Below are positions 16,225-24,594 of a stretch of DNA of 48,379 nucleotides, one piece after another. The translations under genes were made by a program, and so were the position numbers. The notes under the pieces are model-generated. The model was not told where the DNA came from. It did not search any database and was given only the letters and a program-made list of their open reading frames with translations. The DNA is from Acidimicrobiia bacterium (GTDB taxonomy: Bacteria > Actinomycetota > Acidimicrobiia > Spongiisociales > ZC4RG35): positions 1 to 48,379 of the forward strand of contig JACCTH010000111.1 of the NCBI GenBank assembly GCA_013812505.1. The letters are read 5' to 3'. The stretch's first letter is position 1, and each line of letters begins with the position of its first letter.

Positions 16225-16655
16225 ACAGGCGGAACTCGATGCCGAACCGCGACCTCTAACAACGATCGCAGCTCTGGACGTCTGACCTCGGCGAGCGTCG
16301 CAATCTTGAGGCTGCGCATCGCCAGCTTGCCGGAAACCTGTCGGCCGCCTTTGGTTGGCAATAGCCCAGCCGGGTCCCGCAGTTCGCCACCGTAATAGAA
16401 GCCGAGGGTCACATGCTTTCTGAACGGCATGAGGTAGGCGAACTGCTCGCTGAACTTCTTCGGCCCGGTCCCCCACCCGACCGATCCCTGGGTCGGCCAG
16501 ACGACCTCTACCGTCTGCGGCAACACGTCATAGACCAGATCACGAACCGCTCGAGCTAACTCTGCGATCTCGTCTGAAGCGCTCGACAAAAGTGCGTTGA
16601 ACGCCCCGTCGTCGCCACGACCCGCTCGATTGATGATGCCTGCAGCCTCGCTCAT
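16218..16655 (-). CDS. DUF1801 / YdhG-like protein
   Basis: A 145-residue DUF1801-domain protein (iron chaperone-like fold in other bacteria): VRDLVYDVLPQTVEVVWPTQ, SVGWGTGPKKFSEQFAYLMPF, KHVTLGFYYGGEL, GLLPTKGGRQVSGKLAMRSL and VRRPELRSLLEVAVRH. Start ATG 16655 is preceded by a strong AAAGGAGGG site four bases away. Cytoplasmic, role unclear. It is divergent from the membrane protein at 16686 and convergent with DDAH. Confidence 0.82.
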   Translation of the reverse strand: MSEAAGIINRAGRGDDGAFNALLSSASDEIAELARAVRDLVYDVLPQTVEVVWPTQGSVGWGTGPKKFSEQFAYLMPFRKHVTLGFYYGGELRDPAGLLPTKGGRQVSGKLAMRSLKIATLAEVRRPELRSLLEVAVRHRVPPVQ

Positions 16656-16685
16656 GTTTCCCTCCTTTCAGGTCCGACGAAAAGG

Positions 16686-17342
16686 GTGTCTCGACATCGA
16701 ATTCAAGTCCGTGCCAAGCTTGCGCGTCGCGTGACACGCCTGCGGGATCGAGCCAAAGGGCTTCGCGGACGCCTCCTTACACTCGCTACTGGCCTGGCCG
16801 TCGCCTGGGCAGGGTTTTGGGGATTGGTCACCTGGAACGTCTTCGCCAACAACACCGGCTCGGGCGACGTGATCGGCGGGGCGGCCACTGCGGTGGCGGC
16901 GTTGCTTCCTGCCTACATCATCTATTTGCGGCGGAAGCCCGCGGACGTCGAGGCACCCCTGGCCGATTTGCCTTTAACGGTTCGACCGGAATACCGCCGT
17001 TTGCAGACAGCCCACGACCAGGTCACGAGCCTCGTGACCCAGGGTCTCATCGACGAAAACGTGATGTCGGGAGTGGACGATCGAATCAAGGAGCTGATTC
17101 GGCTGCATGACGCCGACGTGTCCAACCAGGAGCTCGGGGGCCAGCCATCACGCCGTCTGCGAGAGCAGGTAGATCAGCTCACTGACCTCTTGGTTGGGCT
17201 GGCCGACGCCGCCTTGGACCGGCGCAGCGCCGCGTTGGATAGCGACGACCAGGCAGCCAGTTCCCTGCGCGAAGCACTCGGACGGATGCGAGCCGAGGAG
17301 CGGGGCTATCGAGAGTTGGACGAGCTCGAAGACGGGAACTGA
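16686..17342 (+). CDS. Membrane protein with C-terminal helical domain
   Basis: A 218-residue protein. After a basic N-terminus (about 30 residues rich in Arg/Lys) come two hydrophobic helices, LATGLAVAWAGFWGLVTWNV (about 34-53) and GAATAVAALLPAYIIYL (about 65-81), then a long charged helical cytoplasmic region (YRRLQTAHDQVTSLVTQGL, LREQVDQLTDLLVGLADAAL) that may form coiled coils. Start GTG 16686 lacks a convincing ribosome site, so a slightly later start is possible. No family recognised. Confidence 0.58.
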   Translation: MSRHRIQVRAKLARRVTRLRDRAKGLRGRLLTLATGLAVAWAGFWGLVTWNVFANNTGSGDVIGGAATAVAALLPAYIIYLRRKPADVEAPLADLPLTVRPEYRRLQTAHDQVTSLVTQGLIDENVMSGVDDRIKELIRLHDADVSNQELGGQPSRRLREQVDQLTDLLVGLADAALDRRSAALDSDDQAASSLREALGRMRAEERGYRELDELEDGN

Positions 17343-17343
17343 C

Positions 17344-17955
17344 TCACTCGAGCGCGAACGATCCAGTGACGATCTCGCCCGCCGGCTCGTAGGTGCCCAT
17401 GACCACTCCGGTGGTCGAAACCTGGCTGTCGACGAGCTGTAACCCGGCGGGGATCGTTCCATCGGCGAAGAGCCGCTTGCCCGACCCGACAACCAGTGGG
17501 AAGACCCACAGGTGGTACAAGTCGACCAGGTTGTGCCGCAACAAGGTCTGGATCAAATTGCCGCTGCCATGCACCTGCAGCTCGGGGCCGTCTTCTTCCT
17601 TGAGCGCGGCAATGCCGTCGGCGGCGTCACCCACGATGAGGATCGAGTTCTTCCACTCCAAGGTTGGATGACTGCGCGACGCCACGTGCTTTCGGGCGTC
17701 GTTAAACGTCTTGGCGCCCTCCTCCTCGGGGGCGTGGGGCCAATGCGCGGCGAAGATGTCATAAGTCTTCCGACCGAGCACAAGGTCGAACGGTGTGCTC
17801 AGCGTTTCGCCCATGACTTCGCCCATCCGCTCGTCCCAATAGTTCACCGACCAGCCTCCGTAGGAGAAACCGCCGCTCTCGTCTTCTCCCGGTCCGCCCG
17901 GGGCTTGCATGACCCCGTCGAGCGTCAAGAACGAGTTCACGATTAGCTTTTTCAT
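17344..17955 (-). CDS. Dihydrofolate reductase-family (RibD_C) protein
   Basis: A 203-residue RibD C-terminal-domain protein: LIVNSFLTLDGVMQAPGG, FDLVLGRKTYDIFAAHWP, VHGSGNLIQTLLRHNLVDLY and VFPLVVGSGKRLF. This fold binds NADPH, and most members are uncharacterised reductases. ATG 17955 is preceded by AAAGGAC, six bases away; an upstream extension to 18129 overlaps the divergent lipoprotein gene and is not family sequence. It ends two bases from the convergent membrane protein gene. It is one of three RibD_C proteins in the window. Confidence 0.86.
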   Translation of the reverse strand: MKKLIVNSFLTLDGVMQAPGGPGEDESGGFSYGGWSVNYWDERMGEVMGETLSTPFDLVLGRKTYDIFAAHWPHAPEEEGAKTFNDARKHVASRSHPTLEWKNSILIVGDAADGIAALKEEDGPELQVHGSGNLIQTLLRHNLVDLYHLWVFPLVVGSGKRLFADGTIPAGLQLVDSQVSTTGVVMGTYEPAGEIVTGSFALE

Positions 17956-18020
17956 CTCGTGTCCTTTCAAGTGTCGATCGCTCCCATCCAACCACGGCGA
18001 ACTTGCTGGCGCTTCAAGGC

Positions 18021-19373
18021 ATGAAAACCCCCGCTCTACTCCTTGTAGCGGCGTTGCTGGCCAACGCCTGTTCGTCCTCCACCTCGACGACGGCCACCCC
18101 GAACGAGCCTGTTCCCGAAGGGTCTTCAACCACGACCGCCGATACCGATGCGCTCAGCGAACACCTCAATTGGTTTCTCACCGTGATCAACGGAGCCGAA
18201 GTGTCCGCCGCCGAATATGAGGCCAGGTTCGACGAATCGTTCCGGCAGGCAGTGCCCTACGAGTCATCGCTGCTGCCGATCGTTGCCGATCTTCAGGCCG
18301 GCGCTCCCTATGAGTTGGGCGAGATCAGTCGAAGGTCGGATACCGGCCTAGATGCGATCGTCACCTCCGCCGACTCGACCCGCCTGGCGGTCATTCTCGA
18401 CATCGACGAGGACGACCAAATCATCGGTCTTCTCCTGCAACCGGCCGATCCCCCAGTGCTCGAGCAACCCCCGCAAACTTTGCAGGAGGCTGCGACCCGT
18501 CTCGGTGAGCTCGGACAGGCCTCGTTATTGGCAGCCGAAGTAGTCGACGGTGCCTGCGTTCCCATCGAAGCCGTCAACACCGAATCGGCGGTACCGATCG
18601 GTTCGGCGTTCAAGCTGTACGTCCTCGGCGCGCTGGCCGATGCCATCGAAGCCGGCGAGGTGGCATGGACCGACGAGCTCACGATCACCGAGGAGCTGAA
18701 AAGCGTTCCTTCCGGACAGCTCCAAAACGAGCCCGCTGGGGCGACGGTCAATGTGCGCGAGGCGGCGGAATTGATGATCTCGATTTCGGACAACACGGCC
18801 ACCGATCTCCTCATCGACCTCTTGGGCCGGAACGAGGTCGAGGCTGCACAAACCGCGTACGGGCACACCCAACCCGGACTCAACCGGCCGTTTCTCACCA
18901 CTCGGGAATGGGCCATCCTCAAATTGGGACCTGAGCAGCAGCGGGAGGACTATCTCAATGCCGACGAAGCTGGTCGGCGGGCGATCCTCGACGGCCTCGC
19001 CGATGTGCCGGCGTCGTCGCTGGCCGGAGAGGCGTTCCTGCAGCCAATCGTTCCCGACCGGCTGGAATGGTTCGCCTCCCTCAACGACCTCTGTGCGGCG
19101 CACGTCCGGTTGCACGAAAAAGCGCAGGTCCCCGGTCTCGAGCCTGTGGCAGAAATCCTCTCGCTCAACCCGGGGTTCCCTTCCGACAAATGGGACTACA
19201 TCGGTTTCAAAGGCGGATCGGAGCCGGGGCTCGTCGCCACCTCCTGGTTGGTCACCGAGGGCGATCGCACCTTTGTCTTAGCAGCCGCGGTGCTCGACCC
19301 CGAACAGCCTTTGGACGAGACCGAAGCCGTGTTGTTGATGGGAGCGGCCCGCGACTTGCTCGGCTCGCAATAG
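18021..19373 (+). CDS. Beta-lactamase-like serine hydrolase lipoprotein (LpqF/ORF12 type)
   Basis: A 450-residue lipoprotein. The signal peptide ALLLVAALLANAC places the lipidated Cys at 17, followed by a Ser/Thr-rich linker. Residues about 45-145 match the small N-terminal domain seen in LpqF and clavulanate ORF12 proteins. The serine beta-lactamase fold follows with SAFK (Ser196-Lys199), SDN (257-259) and FKGG (about 395, in place of KTG). The start is ATG 18021; an in-frame 18003 start would precede the signal peptide. It is expected on the outer face of the membrane and more likely an esterase or cell-wall hydrolase than a resistance enzyme. The LtrA gene follows after 15 bases. Confidence 0.82.
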   Translation: MKTPALLLVAALLANACSSSTSTTATPNEPVPEGSSTTTADTDALSEHLNWFLTVINGAEVSAAEYEARFDESFRQAVPYESSLLPIVADLQAGAPYELGEISRRSDTGLDAIVTSADSTRLAVILDIDEDDQIIGLLLQPADPPVLEQPPQTLQEAATRLGELGQASLLAAEVVDGACVPIEAVNTESAVPIGSAFKLYVLGALADAIEAGEVAWTDELTITEELKSVPSGQLQNEPAGATVNVREAAELMISISDNTATDLLIDLLGRNEVEAAQTAYGHTQPGLNRPFLTTREWAILKLGPEQQREDYLNADEAGRRAILDGLADVPASSLAGEAFLQPIVPDRLEWFASLNDLCAAHVRLHEKAQVPGLEPVAEILSLNPGFPSDKWDYIGFKGGSEPGLVATSWLVTEGDRTFVLAAAVLDPEQPLDETEAVLLMGAARDLLGSQ

Positions 19374-19388
19374 CGAGCCAGGAAAACG

Positions 19389-20521
19389 ATGACCGAGCAG
19401 GCGCGGGAAGAGTCCGCCGATTCGAAACGACGAGTTTCCACCCTCGAGCTTTTCTTCGACCTCGTCTTCGTGTTCATGCTCACCCAACTGACCTCGCTAC
19501 TGGAGAGCAACCCCACCTGGGAGACCGCGGGTCAGGTGTTGCTGATTTTCGTCGTCCTGTTCTGGATGCACGGCGGCTACGCCTGGCTCACCAACCAAGT
19601 CCCACCGGAAACACCCATCGCCGACTTTTGCTGATCGCGGCAATGGCCGGGTTCATGGTTTGCGCTCTCGCAGCTCCGGGAGCGTTCGGTGACGCCGGAC
19701 TGGCGATTGGGTTGGGCTATCTCATGGTGGTGTTGGTTCATGCTGGTTTGTATGCCGAGTCAGCGGGCCGGGAGGTGATCCGGTTCGCCCCGTTCAACCT
19801 CCTCGGCGCCGCGGCGCTGATCGCGGCCAGCTTTGTCGATGGTGGCTTCAGGTATGGCCTGTGGCTCGTGCCCCTTGGAGCGCAGTATCTCGCTGCCACC
19901 GTGGGCCGGCCGCCCGAGCCGGTCACCGGCTACGTCCTCCACAGTTTTCACCTGGTCGAACGTCACGGTTTGCTCCTCATCGTCGCATTGGGAGAATCGG
20001 TAGTCGCCGTCGGGTTCGGGCTTGGTGAGCTCACCCTCGATCTCGGCAGTTACCTCGGAGTTGTCTTGGGGGTGGGTCTAGCCGGAGCGCTTTGGTGGAC
20101 CTATTTCCTCGCCGATGACCATCTCGCTGAACGGGCCTTGATCGCCAGCGATTCCAGTTCTCGGCTCCGGAAAGCGCTCGGAGGGTTTTTCTACTCGTAC
20201 ATCCCGATGCTGTTGGGCGTGGTCGTTCTCGCCGCCGGGGTTAGTCATGCCCTCGGCCACTTCGGCGAGAGGCTGGACGTGACCCGCGCGCTCCTGCTGG
20301 CCGGCGGCGCGGCTCTCTACCTGCTGGGGAATGTCGCATTCAGAATCGCGATGGGAATTCGTCCGCTGACCATTCGGGCTTTCGGCGGTGTCGCGGCTTT
20401 GGCAACCATCTTCGTCGGGGTTGCCGTGTCGGCTGGGCTGCAACTGGTTTCGCTGCTACTCGTCCTCGTCGTCATGCTCACCTGGGAGATGCGCGGGGAA
20501 ACTGCAGCCATATCGTCGTGA
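19389..20521 (+). CDS. ltrA: Low-temperature-requirement A (LtrA) family membrane protein, one frameshift
   Basis: A polytopic LtrA-family protein. The N-terminus is read from ATG 19389: VSTLELFFDLVFVFMLTQL, AGQVLLIFVVLFWMHGGYAW, LTNQVPPETP. At about 19617 one base appears to be missing (in CCATCGCC), and the protein continues in the next frame as RRLLLIAAMAGFMVCALAAP, YVLHSFHLVERHGLLLIVAL, GESVVAVGFGLGEL and so on to 20521. Repaired, it would be about 377 residues, normal for LtrA. HGLLLIVALGESVVAVG is the conserved family core. The single indel could be a consensus error or a recent mutation. Confidence 0.78.
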
Positions 20522-20635
20522 GATCGATTAGTTCCAGCTGGGGAATCCGCTCGAAGTCGGTTCCGGTTCCTGGTGGCGAACGGGAGCCGATGACGGAGAC
20601 AGATACCCGCCTGGAGGGCGTCGGCGAGTCCTCGT

Positions 20636-21571
20636 TTAGTCGATCAAGGACTCAACGCTGGCGTAGGCCCGGACTGGGAATGTCCCCATCCCGCGCACCA
20701 TCACCGGTACCGCGCTAAACCGGAAACCGGCAGTCGGAAGCTGGTCCAGGTTGGTGAGGTGCTCACAGAGCAGGATCCCAGCCGCCAAAAGGATGGAATG
20801 GACCGGGCGGGTACCAGTGTCGGTGTCGTCGATGTTGAGCGAGTCGATCCCGACCAAGGCCGCTTTCTGTTCGACGATATGCAGTGCCGCGGCTTCGGTG
20901 AGGAAAGGGTGGTTGTGGAAGTAGCTCTCCGAGCCCCAATGCCGACTCCAACCGGTCCGAATGAGGACGGCTTTGTTGCGAACGTCGTAGGGCAGGAAAG
21001 CTTGCAAGTCGATGGCACGCGTGGTGCTCCCCTCCACGTCTACAACGACCGCTTCCAGATCGGCCACCCGTTCAAGGGGCAGCATGGCCAGGTCGTGGCC
21101 GTCGGCGTACCGATGAAATGGGGTGTCGAGGTAGGTGCCGGTATTGGAGCACATCTCGATGAGTCCGATCTGGAATTCCGTCCCCGGCTCATACCGGGAG
21201 CGGCTCTGCTCGCGGCTGAGGAAGTCACTGATCCTGGGAGCGGGAAGACCAGGATAAGTGGTCATGCCGTCCTCTACCACATGACTCAGATCGACGAGCA
21301 TGCGGCTATTGCTCGCCTCTGAGCCCGACGGCGCCGTTGGCACCGCGGTCCCCTTGTGTCGTTCACGAATGACTCGCTTGTTGACAATGCCGACCTCGCC
21401 AACCATGAGCAGCCGTAGCTCCCGGACGATATGAGCGGCCAGTTCGGCGTCGTCGATCTCCTCGCCCTCGATGTCGAGACGAAAGTCTTGCCCCTGAATG
21501 CCCCCCCCATTCAGGAACGAGACATCGAAATCGAACAGGGCTCGGTAATCGTTCGTCGCTGGCTCCGTCAT
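20636..21571 (-). CDS. Cyclase-family (kynurenine formamidase-like) protein with N-terminal extra domain
   Basis: A 311-residue protein from ATG 21571. Residues about 1-80 (YRALFDFDVSFLNGGGIQGQ, DAELAAHIVRELRLLMVGEV) form a small separate domain of unknown role. From about 95 (MLVDLSHVVEDGMTTYPGLP) it is cyclase-family: MCSNTGTYLDTPFHRYADG, KAVLIRTGWSRHWGSESYF, ALVGIDSLNIDD and VMVRGMGTFPVRAYA. The classic metal motif HxGTHxD reads NTGTYLD, so two metal-ligand histidines are replaced; this subgroup may bind metal differently or have lost hydrolase activity. It follows the DUF4389 gene on the same strand after 22 bases, so they may be co-transcribed. Confidence 0.78.
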   Translation of the reverse strand: MTEPATNDYRALFDFDVSFLNGGGIQGQDFRLDIEGEEIDDAELAAHIVRELRLLMVGEVGIVNKRVIRERHKGTAVPTAPSGSEASNSRMLVDLSHVVEDGMTTYPGLPAPRISDFLSREQSRSRYEPGTEFQIGLIEMCSNTGTYLDTPFHRYADGHDLAMLPLERVADLEAVVVDVEGSTTRAIDLQAFLPYDVRNKAVLIRTGWSRHWGSESYFHNHPFLTEAAALHIVEQKAALVGIDSLNIDDTDTGTRPVHSILLAAGILLCEHLTNLDQLPTAGFRFSAVPVMVRGMGTFPVRAYASVESLID

Positions 21572-21593
21572 TGCTCGCAAATTCTGTCGAGCC

Positions 21594-22235
21594 TCACCGG
21601 AGGCTGAACGGTGGGTACTGGTCGGTGAGGAGAAGAAAGGCGTAGGCCTGCACGCGCAGTGCCCAGCGGCCGACTCCCACCACATAGTTGAACAGTGCCT
21701 GCGGATACCGGCCGGTGAAAAGGATGGCGAACCACGCCACGACTATCGCAAGAACCGCGCCAATCCCCAAGACAGCCAGCACGACGTAGTGCGGGATGGC
21801 CAGCAGCCATTTGACCAGCGGGAGCCAGCGGTTGAGTTGCTGTTTGACATCTGGGTAGTCGAGCTCGAGGTGCACCGACTGTTGATCGACCGTTGAGGGA
21901 TAGCGATCGCTGAGCAGGGCGAGGTAGGCGCCGACCCTGGTCCCGAAGCGAGTCAGCTCACGTACAAAGTCGAACCACCAACGCGGGTATCTCTCGCGGA
22001 CGACGATCATCAACGCCGTTGCCAGGAAGAGCGCGGTGGCGATTCCTCCCCCGCCGCTCTCGATCCTCTCGCCGGTTTCTGACATCACCGTGTCGCTGCC
22101 GGACGAGGTCAGCAAGGTGAGAATCAAGACGATCGGAAGGGCGACGAGCAGCCGGAAGAACGTGGTGACTCGATTGAGTCTCTCGGGGTAGTCGATCTCG
22201 AGACGGGCCGGATAGGTGGGTGATTGCGTGACCAT
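21594..22235 (-). CDS. DUF4389 membrane protein
   Basis: A 213-residue two-copy DUF4389 protein. YPARLEIDYPERLNRVTTFF and LLVALPIVLILTLL form the first unit; SVHLELDYPDVKQQLNRWLP then LLAIPHYVVLAVLGIGAVLA repeats the pattern, with FTGRYPQALFNYVVGVGRWA and VQAYAFLLLTDQYPPFSL as the characteristic ending. ATG 22235 has AAAGGAG nine bases upstream. It is an inner-membrane protein of unknown role, in line with the oxidoreductase upstream and the cyclase downstream on the same strand. Confidence 0.85.
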   Translation of the reverse strand: MVTQSPTYPARLEIDYPERLNRVTTFFRLLVALPIVLILTLLTSSGSDTVMSETGERIESGGGGIATALFLATALMIVVRERYPRWWFDFVRELTRFGTRVGAYLALLSDRYPSTVDQQSVHLELDYPDVKQQLNRWLPLVKWLLAIPHYVVLAVLGIGAVLAIVVAWFAILFTGRYPQALFNYVVGVGRWALRVQAYAFLLLTDQYPPFSLR

Positions 22236-22271
22236 GATGGTGACTCCTTTTGGTTGGTTGGCTTGCTTGTT

Positions 22272-23234
22272 TCAGACTGTGATGACGACTTTTCCGCGCG
22301 CGTGGCCCTCCCCTACGTAAGCGACGGCTTCTGCGGTCTGGCTGAGTTCAAAGATCCGATCTATGACCGGGGTTACCTCTCCGGACTCGATGAGTCTCCC
22401 CATCGCCGCGAGGTCGTCGCTGTTCTCTGACCCGACGAACACTCGAAATCGTTGCCGGCTGAAGAGCGACAGGATCATCCCCCAGGCAATGCGTGGCAGG
22501 CTGGCGAGCCAGCGACTGTTCAACTTGCCGTTGTTGGGGATCAGTATCCCGCCCGGTTTTAGAACGTGTCTGGTCTCGAGCAACGAATGGCTGGCGGCGT
22601 TGTCGAAGATGACGTCATACCACCCGCCAAGTTTGGTGAAGTCCTCCTGGCTGTAATCGATGACGTGATCAGCGCCGATCGTGCGGAGCAGGTCGACGTT
22701 CTTCGTGCTGCAGACGGCGGTCACCTCCGCCCCCAACCCTTTGGCCACCTGCACCGCGAAGGTGCCGACCCCGCCGGAGGCGCCATTGATCAACACCTTT
22801 TGTCCGGGGGTTACCTGCGCCACGTCGCGCATTCCCTGAAGAGCGGTGGTGCCCGCCACTGGGACGGCTGCTGCCTGCCCAAAAGTGAGGTTGGCGGGTT
22901 TGAGCGCCAGCTTGTCCGCGGCTGCCACGGCGTAGTCGGCAAAAGCCCCGCGGGCGACGCCGAAAACCTCGTCGCCTGGCTGGAAGCGGGTCACGTTCTT
23001 GCCGACCGCTACGACGACCCCGGCAACGTCCATTCCTCTGACGCGGCTCTTTGGCCGAACCAGCCCGAAACCCAGCCGAAGGATGTAGGGCTTACCTCTG
23101 ATGATGGCGGGGTCGGCGGCGTTGACCGAAGCGGCCCGGACCCTCACCAGTACGTCCTCGTCGTCGATGGTTGGCACCTCTATATCGGCAAGCACACCGG
23201 CTGCGCCGTAGCGATCGTGAACGAATGCCTTCAT
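22272..23234 (-). CDS. NAD(P)-dependent MDR oxidoreductase (quinone oxidoreductase-like)
   Basis: A 320-residue zinc-free medium-chain reductase: MKAFVHDRYG, RVRAASVNAADPAIIRG, MDVAGVVVAVGKNVTRFQPG, VFGVARGAFADYA, and the Rossmann motif INGASGGVGTFAVQVAKGLG (about 150-169). The structural-zinc cysteines of alcohol dehydrogenases are absent. The start is ATG 23234; an upstream frame to 23285 runs through the operator sites. A TTGACA/TATAAC promoter lies upstream and overlaps repeated TetR-type sites, so the adjacent divergent TetR probably represses it. Substrates of this family are typically quinones or enones. Confidence 0.87.
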   Translation of the reverse strand: MKAFVHDRYGAAGVLADIEVPTIDDEDVLVRVRAASVNAADPAIIRGKPYILRLGFGLVRPKSRVRGMDVAGVVVAVGKNVTRFQPGDEVFGVARGAFADYAVAAADKLALKPANLTFGQAAAVPVAGTTALQGMRDVAQVTPGQKVLINGASGGVGTFAVQVAKGLGAEVTAVCSTKNVDLLRTIGADHVIDYSQEDFTKLGGWYDVIFDNAASHSLLETRHVLKPGGILIPNNGKLNSRWLASLPRIAWGMILSLFSRQRFRVFVGSENSDDLAAMGRLIESGEVTPVIDRIFELSQTAEAVAYVGEGHARGKVVITV

Positions 23235-23269
23235 CTGAGAATTTCGACTCGCGTCGACCTGGGGTTTCA

Positions 23270-23348
23270 CATACGGTGTAAGCATATGGTGTAAGTTATA
23301 CGTACGCCGTAAGCTTTGTCAAGTCCCAAACAAACTTACTGTGTATGT
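23270..23348. promoter_or_regulatory. Four TetR-type operator sites between divergent genes
   Basis: TAC-n3-GTA-like cores occur as TACGGTGTA (23272), TATGGTGTA (23285), TACGCCGTA (23303) and TACTGTGTA (23339). The first three sit within the near-direct repeats CATACGGTGTAAG, CATATGGTGTAAG and CGTACGCCGTAAG; the fourth is CTTACTGTGTATG. They flank the promoters of the oxidoreductase and TetR genes. Confidence 0.72.
23295..23322 (-). promoter_or_regulatory. Sigma70-type promoter of the oxidoreductase gene
   Basis: On the minus strand TTGACA (23322-23317) and TATAAC (23300-23295) are 16 bases apart. One operator core (TACGCCGTA) lies between them and two more lie just downstream, so a bound TetR repressor would block initiation. 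Confidence 0.8.
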
Positions 23349-23360
23349 TAGATTCACCGA

Positions 23361-24038
23361 GTGACCGCCACCGCTCACGCACCTCGCCTTCCCCTGACCC
23401 GGGATCGAGTCTTGCAAGCCGCGATCGCTTACGCCGACAAGGCCGGAGTCGAGGCGCTGAGCATGCGCCGGCTGGGCCAGGAGCTCGGGGTCGAAGCGAT
23501 GTCGCTGTACAACCACATCGCCAACAAGGAGGACCTCCTCGACGGCATGGTCGACGTGATCGTCCAGGAGATCGAGGAGCCCGCGTCGACCGGCGACTGG
23601 AAGACCATCCTCCGCGCCCGAATACTCTCGGCTCGCCAGGCTCTCCTCCGCCACCCGTGGGCCTCGGCAGTCATGGTGACCCGCACCAACATGACGCCGA
23701 CGATGATGCGCTACATGGACTCGGTGATCGGGATCCTCCGCCGCGGTGGTTTCTCGATCGATCTCGCTCATCACACCATTCATGTGTTGGGGAGCCGGAT
23801 GTTGGGATTCGCTCAGGAGCTCTACGACGACACCGAGGCGCTCGAGGCGAGTCCCGAAATCGCCGCCATCATGCTCAAGCAAATGGCCGACGAGTATCCC
23901 CACATCACGGAGCTGGCGATGGAGATCAGCCACGATGAGGGCTCGATCGTTGGCACGGGCTGCGACGACCTGTTCGAGTTCGAGTTCGCCCTCGACTTAA
24001 TCCTCGATGGACTCGAGCGGTCTCTCGAGCGCACCTGA
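23361..24038 (+). CDS. TetR-family transcriptional regulator
   Basis: A 225-residue TetR-type repressor starting at GTG 23361. The DNA-binding domain is LTRDRVLQAAIAYADKAGVE, ALSMRRLGQELGVEAMSLYN and HIANKEDLLDGMVDVI (about 12-60). The rest is the tetracycline-repressor-type ligand domain (WASAVMVTRTNMTPTMMRYM, IHVLGSRMLGFAQ, CDDLFEFEFALDLILDGLE). It is divergent from the MDR oxidoreductase, with four operator cores between them, so it most likely controls both genes. Ligand unknown. Confidence 0.9.
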   Translation: MTATAHAPRLPLTRDRVLQAAIAYADKAGVEALSMRRLGQELGVEAMSLYNHIANKEDLLDGMVDVIVQEIEEPASTGDWKTILRARILSARQALLRHPWASAVMVTRTNMTPTMMRYMDSVIGILRRGGFSIDLAHHTIHVLGSRMLGFAQELYDDTEALEASPEIAAIMLKQMADEYPHITELAMEISHDEGSIVGTGCDDLFEFEFALDLILDGLERSLERT

Positions 24039-24043
24039 GCCGT

Positions 24044-24514
24044 TTAGCGCGGAGTCAGACGGAAGATGGGGATTTGTCTATCTGTTTTTTGCTCGTATCG
24101 GGCGTAGCCAGGCGCTAGCGACACGACCATGTCCCAAGCTCGCTCGCGCTCAGCGGGATTCAAAAGGCTGGCATGAACCGCAAGCTCATTGCCCCCGACT
24201 CGGACTCGAACCCGGTCGGGGTGAGCAACAAGGTTGTAGGCCCATGCAGGATGCCGCGCCGACCCCGCGTTGGAACCGACGACGAGCCAGGAACCGGGGT
24301 GCTCGGGATCGTCGAACCTGGCCAAGCCGGTTTGACGATCTTGTCCACTCTTCGCTCCGACGGTCGTCAAGAGAATCAACTGCCTGCCTTGCGCTTTCAT
24401 TCGATCGCCGAGGCGGCGCGCAATGGAGTTGCTGGCCCTCATCGCCGCTTTGTAGAAAGGGCGCGCGATCGGGGGGATCACATAGCCACGGGTCCCTGCC
24501 GGTGGAAGTGTCAT
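24044..24514 (-). CDS. Ddn-like deazaflavin (F420)-dependent nitroreductase-family protein
   Basis: A 156-residue split-beta-barrel protein of the DUF385/Ddn group: RPFYKAAMRASNSIARRLGD, QGRQLILLTTVGAKSGQDRQ, GSWLVVGSNAGSARHPAWAY, NLVAHPDRVRVRVGG and YARYEQKTDRQIPIFRL. The GAKSG and SNAGSARHPAWYxNL motifs are the F420-binding signatures. Start ATG 24514 (MTLPPAGTRGYV) is chosen over 24550, as the longer form adds residues with no match. It ends five bases from the convergent TetR gene. Probably a quinone or ester reductase using F420H2. Confidence 0.86.
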   Translation of the reverse strand: MTLPPAGTRGYVIPPIARPFYKAAMRASNSIARRLGDRMKAQGRQLILLTTVGAKSGQDRQTGLARFDDPEHPGSWLVVGSNAGSARHPAWAYNLVAHPDRVRVRVGGNELAVHASLLNPAERERAWDMVVSLAPGYARYEQKTDRQIPIFRLTPR

Positions 24515-24594
24515 GCTGGCACGATACGCAACGTGTCGTCGCTCGAGCAAGAGACATCCGGATCGACTTCTAGGCTCGCTGCGGTGAGCTGTTT

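Noticed and set aside
19067-19389. Upstream part of the long plus-strand frame feeding into LtrA
   Set aside because: It runs through the end of the beta-lactamase-like gene in another frame; only the part after about 19617 is LtrA, so a frameshift explains it.
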